A stretch of 64,000 bases of DNA. It comes from Manduca sexta (Eukaryota > Arthropoda > Insecta > Lepidoptera > Sphingidae). The position numbers and the translations under genes are program-made. The notes below the pieces were generated by a model. It saw nothing but the letters and a program-made list of their open reading frames with translations, was not told where the DNA came from and ran no database searches. Positions 57,851-64,000 of this stretch are shown here, in pieces; positions within the stretch are counted from its first letter, which is position 1; each line of letters starts with the position of its first letter. The stretch covers positions 1,798,001 through 1,862,000 of the forward strand of contig NC_051142.1 in assembly GCF_014839805.1 (NCBI RefSeq), written 5' to 3'.

Positions 57851-60837
57851 CAGTAAAAGCTATTACTATTCAGATAATACTATGGGATGTAAATAATTTT
57901 CGATATTGTTAACTCTTAATGTACGCAAAATTGTTTCATTATTTTTGTGGACAACATACAGTTGTCCTAATGTCGGCACCCTCAGCGATTGAACAGTTTG
58001 TCGGATCACATATCGGCCACCGATATTAACTGTCGTCAGCGAATGGCGTTATTGAAGGGAGGCGAGTAAATCACAACGCCCCCATTAAATAGCTCGTATT
58101 GAAATTCAAAGGCCATTAGTATGCTTATATGGATTCCACACATTACAGCCATGTCGCAGTCGCCATTGTCTAACCACACAACGATTTAAATTAACGTAGC
58201 TATATTATTGTTGTGATGAGCTGGTATTCATTCGGGTAGAGATAAGTAAAGCCGTTGATTCAGATGTGTAATCTAGTTACCGGCGGGCTAAGCTCGATGC
58301 TGTGTGCGCGAGATCTTCTGAAGTACATTCTCCTGCTTTAATTAATCCCGCCGCCAAACAGTGCAAGCTGTTGTATTATGGTTTGAATGACATTGTAACC
58401 AGTATAATTACTGGGCACTATTTATACACCGACGACAAGATCGCAGATGATAAGATTGCCCATAAGCACTAAGGACATCAAGATAAAGGTAACATCACCA
58501 TAATAAGCTGGTATACGGATTTATGTTGGAAGGTATCTGTATTTACACTGAAATATTCGTTTAAACTTATGCGCAAGTAATTTTCTTCACACTTAAAGGA
58601 ATCTAGAAACACCTTGACCTGAAAGGTTGTGGAACAGCGCGCGGTAATTGTTACAGCGCTGTTGTCGGTATGCGCTCGAGCGCGAGGGGGAGTGAGGGAG
58701 GTTTCGAGGGACCTCTATTAGCCCGGAGTGCCGCTTCACTCAAACGCTATGCACCTGAAACTGTGTTAAGTCGGATTGTCGCGGGACGTTTCATGCATTG
58801 TTATTTTTGTTGAGGGCTTTTTCATGTAATATTTTCCGTCATTTTTTTTATTATGATGCGGTAATATCACTATATTGCTAATTGTGGAGTCTGGGCAATC
58901 TAAATGACATGACGACATAAACACGTTGCATTATAATGTTCAACACTAATGTGCTGTTTCCTGTACGTGGTTACACTGGCTGAACCAAAAACGAATCGCA
59001 GTTACGGCGAGTCTGCCATTGCGCGCGACGCGACGGTAGCTACGGTGCAGTATAAGCAGGGAGACACAATAAGATGTTGGTCTCACCATTTAGTTGTATG
59101 TACATACGAATACGATACGAAGTGTATTTATTAAACGCTCTGCTCAATAACTTTGCTCTAAGCCATTCCGTTTGTTCCCCGAGCACCAGGGCAGTATTAC
59201 GAGTGCATGTGTTACTCACTGTGATTGTTAGCTACTGTTTCTGCGTATTTCGTCTGTAGGTACCATTTCTGGAGCCTTTTGATGTACTTTTGCATGGTCT
59301 TGTTGCATTACTATAGAAGACAGTGGCAAATATGTTCATTAAAAGGAAATGACTGTACACAGGAAACTCGCAGTTTTTTATTAAAGCCAAAACAAGGCGA
59401 ACAATGTCATGCTTAAAAATTCTAGGAGTAGTTCATTATGTTTTTTCTACACAAATCAAAACGGAGTATGATTGATATGGTTTCATATTTTAATCGGCTG
59501 CTGGGAGGCCTAATTAACATCTGATGTACCCGTCACTTTCGGCACTGATTTACGGTGCCATTTCGACAGATGGGCCCCGTGCGGCGCGGCGGGGTAGTTC
59601 GGTGCCAAGAAATGTAGCGCTCAAAAATGTTGAGTAAGTCTCTATGCTCACTTCACAGCTGCAATCCATGAGATCATTGAAGAGTAATTATTGGGACCAC
59701 CAGAGTTAACATCTTATATTGCGGAGGTGAGCGCGACGTCGTGCAATACTGTAATGGCTCTGGCAGTTTTAACTTGTTTATATTACACATACCGACATTA
59801 TTTTATTAACGTCTACCAGAAATCAAGAAAATAAAGATGTAAAAACGGATAATATCCCCTTTTATTTACAGCTTCGTTCGACTTACATCAAATTTAGTAG
59901 TTTTACCTGAGACCGCAAAGAATATTTTTTAGAACTAACAAAACTAAAAAATTATTGATAGTATAACGAAAATAGCTAACAGAAGACTGAAATGCAGGAA
60001 ACTCACAAAAGCTCATGCCGTTGCTACGTAGCGCTACTTTCTGTTCATAATTCATACATGTGTGCTGGCAGTTGATTACTCAGCGGTTTATAATGCCATT
60101 TACTACATTGCTCTCCGCGACTGACATAATTATTTAGAATACCCTTTTGTTGTGAAGAAAAAAATGCTAACTACGGTATTTGCAGTATACCGACGCGCAT
60201 TAGGTCTGTGGGGCGGCATAAAGACCCAACCTAACAATCGAGGCGCGCGTTGAACAAATGGCTACAGTTTAATACGGGGCTGATATAATTTTAACTCTGA
60301 AACCGGCAAACAAACGTATTTTAAACTACAAACTATGGGGTTAATTTCGGCGTCTGCGTGTGTCAGCTATTGTCAGAACTAGAGTTCGAGTTGTGAGGTA
60401 TGTCTGTTTGACGCTAAACTTTGTTGAAGCCGAACCGGGACAATACACGCGGCTATGGGTTTAGTAATTACAACCAGAACTTACCAGAATTGTAAACTGT
60501 TTGGCATTTCATAACGCACATGATATTGTATCAGTTTCATATTATTTAGTGCCTGTAGTTCGTATTGGCTGCATACTTAGGCTCCTGGTTCTAATAATTA
60601 CAATATCTGTCTAATTAGAGTTGTAGGCATGCCTGAATATACTCACGATTACTATTATTACATCAATCATATTGTGTTAGCGACTCAGCCAATAACCATA
60701 TGGAGCTTCCAATGCTGAATATTGAGTTTCCAATGCTGAATCTCATATTTGTACAAATTGAACTGTGTCGTTAGTAAGTTCCGAGATCAAACATAAAGTC
60801 GCATAAATAGAATTATAATTGCGTATCAACGTCTTGT
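57851..60837. other. Gene-free stretch
   Basis: GC-richer patches at 58630-58720 (gcgctcgagcgcgaggggga) and 59570-59610 (gtgcggcgcggcggggtagt) lie in otherwise AT-rich sequence. A 21-bp unit is duplicated in tandem at 60703-60744 (gagcttccaatgctgaatat). No coding frame recognised. Confidence 0.4.
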
Positions 60838-61028
60838 ATTCCCGAAGGGTTGAGTGAAGGCGTAATATGATAACACGAATCCCTTGATGTGAGAGGGCAT
60901 TAGCCTATCGGATACATATTACAGACTCCGTGCTGATAAGCAGAAAAACCACTTTACCTGATTTGTGGATCAAACCTAAGAACTCAGTATTACATCATAC
61001 TGTAATACAACCACGCTATTAGACAGTC
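60838..61028 (-). mobile_element. Degraded tRNA-derived SINE
   Basis: On the minus strand 'tagcgtggttgtattacagt' stands for the tRNA-like head. 'aggtttgatcca' is a decayed B box, and 'gtaaagtggtttttctgctt' and 'catcaagggattcgtg' with 'acccttcgggaa' match the body and end of the SINE at 48439. It is strongly diverged, so an old copy. Confidence 0.6.
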
Positions 61029-61339
61029 AAGCTTATCAATAAAGGTCTCTAATTAGTTATTACTCTTATCATTTGTCCCTAACACAGAAAATAAAAATAA
61101 AATAAAACGTAAACAAATCAAGTGCCAGTTCAATCTATAAAGTCTCGTTTCAAAATAATATTAAGTAAATCTGTGCCATTTGACACACTAACCTAATCTA
61201 TTCTGAAACACGTTGATTGACCTATCTGACTCCAGGCTAAATGCCAAAGGCCGTTTGTATCGGTTGTTTATAAACTTTAGCAAGAGTCGATACTCGGAGG
61301 AACCGTTATATCAAAATGTAGCAATAGACATAGGATTTC
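61029..61339. other. Short gene-free stretch
   Basis: Nothing recognised. Confidence 0.4.
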
Positions 61340-61798
61340 ATGGCCAGCGCCACACATAAGCTTTATGAAATGCAACAAGTGAGCTATAAGTTCGTGTTAG
61401 GATTATACGAGACAGCGGTTGATTTTGTGTCATCTTTTATGCAAACGACGTCTATTTGCACCGCTTGCGTGGCTTTAAATATTAAAACTTTAAATGATAT
61501 ATGTTGCTCTCCCGTGGAGTATCATGTTCGGGACCATGCCAGCAGTGCTCGGCACGAATCGTCACGTTCCCCCAGCTTTATAGAGAGAGTTGCGAACGAC
61601 TTACGCAAGTTTATAATAAGCAATTTGTTCTCGACAGGTACAAGTGTGTCACAGATCCAGCTTCTGTGCTGTCTGCTGAAAGAATTACACCACTTTACAA
61701 GCAGAAAATGGTATGTCCGCTATTGTAATAAAAAAATACATGTAGATTTAGTAGTCAATTATATTATTATCAATAGCGTTCTTTTTCGCAACATTTAA
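61340..61798 (+). CDS. Unidentified 152-codon frame, weak candidate
   Basis: It opens with ATG GCC and ends at TAA (61796-61798). The product has a cysteine-containing middle (TSICTACVALNIKTLNDICC), a serine/arginine patch (SSARHESSRSPSFIERVAND) and a hydrophobic C-terminus rich in I and V. No domain or signal peptide is recognised. The start context has no purine at -3. An ORF of this size is close to what chance yields in 64 kb of sequence with this base composition. I list it because it is the longest ATG-started frame outside the repeats. Confidence 0.12.
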   Translation: MASATHKLYEMQQVSYKFVLGLYETAVDFVSSFMQTTSICTACVALNIKTLNDICCSPVEYHVRDHASSARHESSRSPSFIERVANDLRKFIISNLFSTGTSVSQIQLLCCLLKELHHFTSRKWYVRYCNKKIHVDLVVNYIIINSVLFRNI

Positions 61799-64000
61799 CA
61801 ACTTTAATCATAATGCTTTTATAGGTTATTTGCTAGAAATACAAATTACCTATTACACGATGGAGAATAGTGTTAATATGTATAGTGGGTCCGCGCTTCC
61901 ACGAGTGGCACCTACTCCGTCCCAGTACCGCATTTAATAACAGCGCGGGGCACAAAGCCGCGACCAAGTTTAAACCGATACGAGCAGTGTGTGCCAACTT
62001 TTTTCATTTGACGTTGAGTTGGCAACACTCACGTACTACAAATCCTTTATTGCCCCAAATCTCTTTTAAAATGTATCTTCCTTGTAATTTTTGAAATTTA
62101 AACTGTTTTTCTCGTAGTTTATTGTGCAAGGCAGCTGCGGCACTGTGTGTTGTTGGGAGCCAGGCGGTTATATTTATATTTCTTAAAGGAAAGATTTATT
62201 TAGCGTTATAGCGAATTTTTTATCTAACCTGTAGTTTCTGGTGCCGTCGCGGACAATTGTAACCTTTAATATTAAAGAAGTGCCAACTCCGATATTAATT
62301 TTTGTTGCATTATGGTGGTTAACCCGATAAAATCTCTATCCCATTATGTAGTACATGTATATATAGATAATAGTAAAGATTGTATCAAAATTAAGTTATC
62401 TGTTACTTGCTTGAACAAATTTACTGATACTAATCTTTTATAGAGAGACAGATTCACCTGAGAGGTACCTTTCATGCTACTGGCGTATTTATAACTTGCA
62501 ACCTTACATTTATTGGTCTTATATAACATGTTTGAATCATCCATGTTGAAACAGCTCATTTATAGTATGGACAAAATTAAATAGATCGCCGTTCTACATA
62601 ATATTACCTAATGCTTGGTTTAAGAACACTAAATATAGAGATTCCAATATGGCCATTGATCTAAGCATAGGCTGGCTTATCAACCGCGCCATGCGGCTTA
62701 AGGGGTCGTTGGCTTATAGCGGCAGAGTAGGTTTCGGTACTAAATAATCCGCCCACTACACCAAATATCTTTAGTAAATCTTAATTGACCAAATCAGAGT
62801 TTGGATTATTTTTCATTGAACTGGAACGAACGAAGACGGTGAGTGGCTTGTATATAAAAAGGAAGCAGCATTATCAGGTTCGCGGAATTATAAAGCAATA
62901 TGCAGTATATTATCTTGAGACGTTAGATGTTGAGTTTCATGATGCTCATAATGCGGGAATACTCGTAAAACAAATATTAAATATATTTATTGGTACGGCT
63001 CTTACTTTTCACGCTCTCTTCAGGCATATTATCTTGGTACAGGCTACCTGCCTACTTAGGCTATTTATTAGATTGCGTAACGATTTCGGCCCCACTCTAT
63101 ATTTGTGTGAGTTATTAGATTTAATAACACACGTGAATTATGTTGAAAACTGCACTGCACTGCATCTTATTAATATCTTCATATGGGACAGTGTCTCAAC
63201 AAAGTTTTCTTATACCTACACCGGTTAAGATAGCTGCCCTTGTTGCCCAGGAAATGATTATGATATTTATTGAAGTTAAACTGTCACGACGATACCAACT
63301 TAAGCTTAAGAATAGCGTGTGTTGATTATCTATATTGATAACAGTTATAAGTAATGTATGTACACATAAACTGTTTGTCTGTTTGCGAATAACATACCTA
63401 AATGTTTGTGAAAATAATATTTACAAAGGTAGGTTGTGAGTTTATACAAATGAAGGCAGGTATTGTGATTGTAATTTTAATAATTATAATTATTTGCTCT
63501 TGTAACAAATTAATACCTATTTATTTGTAGTTAATGAGAAGATTAATTTATTACATCATCAATGTATTATTCTTAAATATTATGAACGTTGTAATAACTT
63601 ACGGATAATCGGTATGTAAGTAGATTTAATAACGATTACTGATTCAGAATTAGGAATGATGCGCTGTCTTAGTTTTGTTTTCCATTAATACGCGATACAT
63701 TATGTGAGGAAACAATTTATTGCTTCGGGATCCCTTTAGAAAATTTTTACGTTTCACTACTGGTGTGCACAGTAGCGCTCTCGCGATGCTTGCACAGTTG
63801 AATTTAAATGTAGAAAATTATTCATAATTTATGACATATGAACACTATTAAAAGACAGAAAGCAACATAGGTACATATTTTGTCAGACTAAATATACAAC
63901 TAATTGTGTAATATATTACCAGCATCATAATATAATTCTGATCAATATTAACAAAGGATTACATCCAAAGAGCTGCTACTAATTCCAACTGATCATGTCG
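61799..64000. other. Gene-free stretch with one unexplained frame
   Basis: A 147-codon plus frame at 62785-63228 begins at TTG, has no motif and is probably chance. A short hydrophobic frame at 63140-63325 overlaps it. The end of the window is very AT-rich. No repeat recognised. Confidence 0.4.

Noticed and set aside
62785..63228. 147-codon plus frame
   Set aside because: No ATG at the start, no motif, and a size that chance can give at this base composition.

Overview
This window is eukaryotic and almost certainly from a moth or butterfly. It is AT-rich (roughly 36-38% GC by eye), has no dense ORFs, and is full of dispersed repeats that I recognise as typical of Lepidoptera. These include tRNA-derived SINEs, the 'atgcgaaagtttgt...gcgaagc' element, the 'gacgagc...cctaccaccag' element, a Penelope-like element with its 'ctcccgacgtttcgaagac' terminal sequence, RTE-type LINE tails ending in (GAT)n, and a hAT-type element. 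Family assignments come from memory of repeat motifs and protein motifs; no search was run.

No complete host gene, rRNA, true tRNA gene, CRISPR array or bacterial-type operon is visible. The window reads as an intergenic region or a very large intron, with layers of decaying transposons in old unique sequence. The only protein reading frames I can identify belong to retroelements: the C-terminal part of a LINE reverse-transcriptase protein with a terminal C2H2 finger (54600-55436, one in-frame stop), the C-terminus of a Penelope-like protein (34676-34948), and a decayed LINE C-terminus on the minus strand (9903-10115). One minus-strand frame (13204-13560) has codon use, a possible 3' splice site and a stop that would suit a terminal exon of an unidentified gene. 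It is the best host-gene candidate but stays unproven.

Layout. 1-8 kb: a nested insertion at 1138-1990 (a 683-bp LINE-like piece with 6-bp target duplications inside an older element), then a copy of the same older element at 7.2 kb. 7.4-8.2 kb: a repeat with a 123-bp unit expanded to three copies. 8.2-17 kb: SINE and LINE fragments and the candidate exon. 17-30 kb: mostly unique sequence with a few SINE fragments and hairpins. 30-36 kb: a dense repeat cluster with a Penelope palindrome, a SINE and the Penelope coding remnant. 39 and 56 kb: two same-orientation copies of one LINE 3' end. 45.5-47.7 kb: a probable 2.2-kb inverted-terminal-repeat DNA element. 48.3-49.3 kb: a well-preserved 913-bp hAT-type element with perfect 8-bp target duplications, carrying a SINE and lying against a 29-bp-stem hairpin. 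54.6-55.5 kb: the LINE coding remnant. 57-64 kb: mostly unique sequence with two unexplained long frames.

The features do not form a pathway. They record successive insertions, several nested. I found no convincing new biological system; the best leads are the hAT/hairpin junction, the Penelope termini, and the candidate exon.
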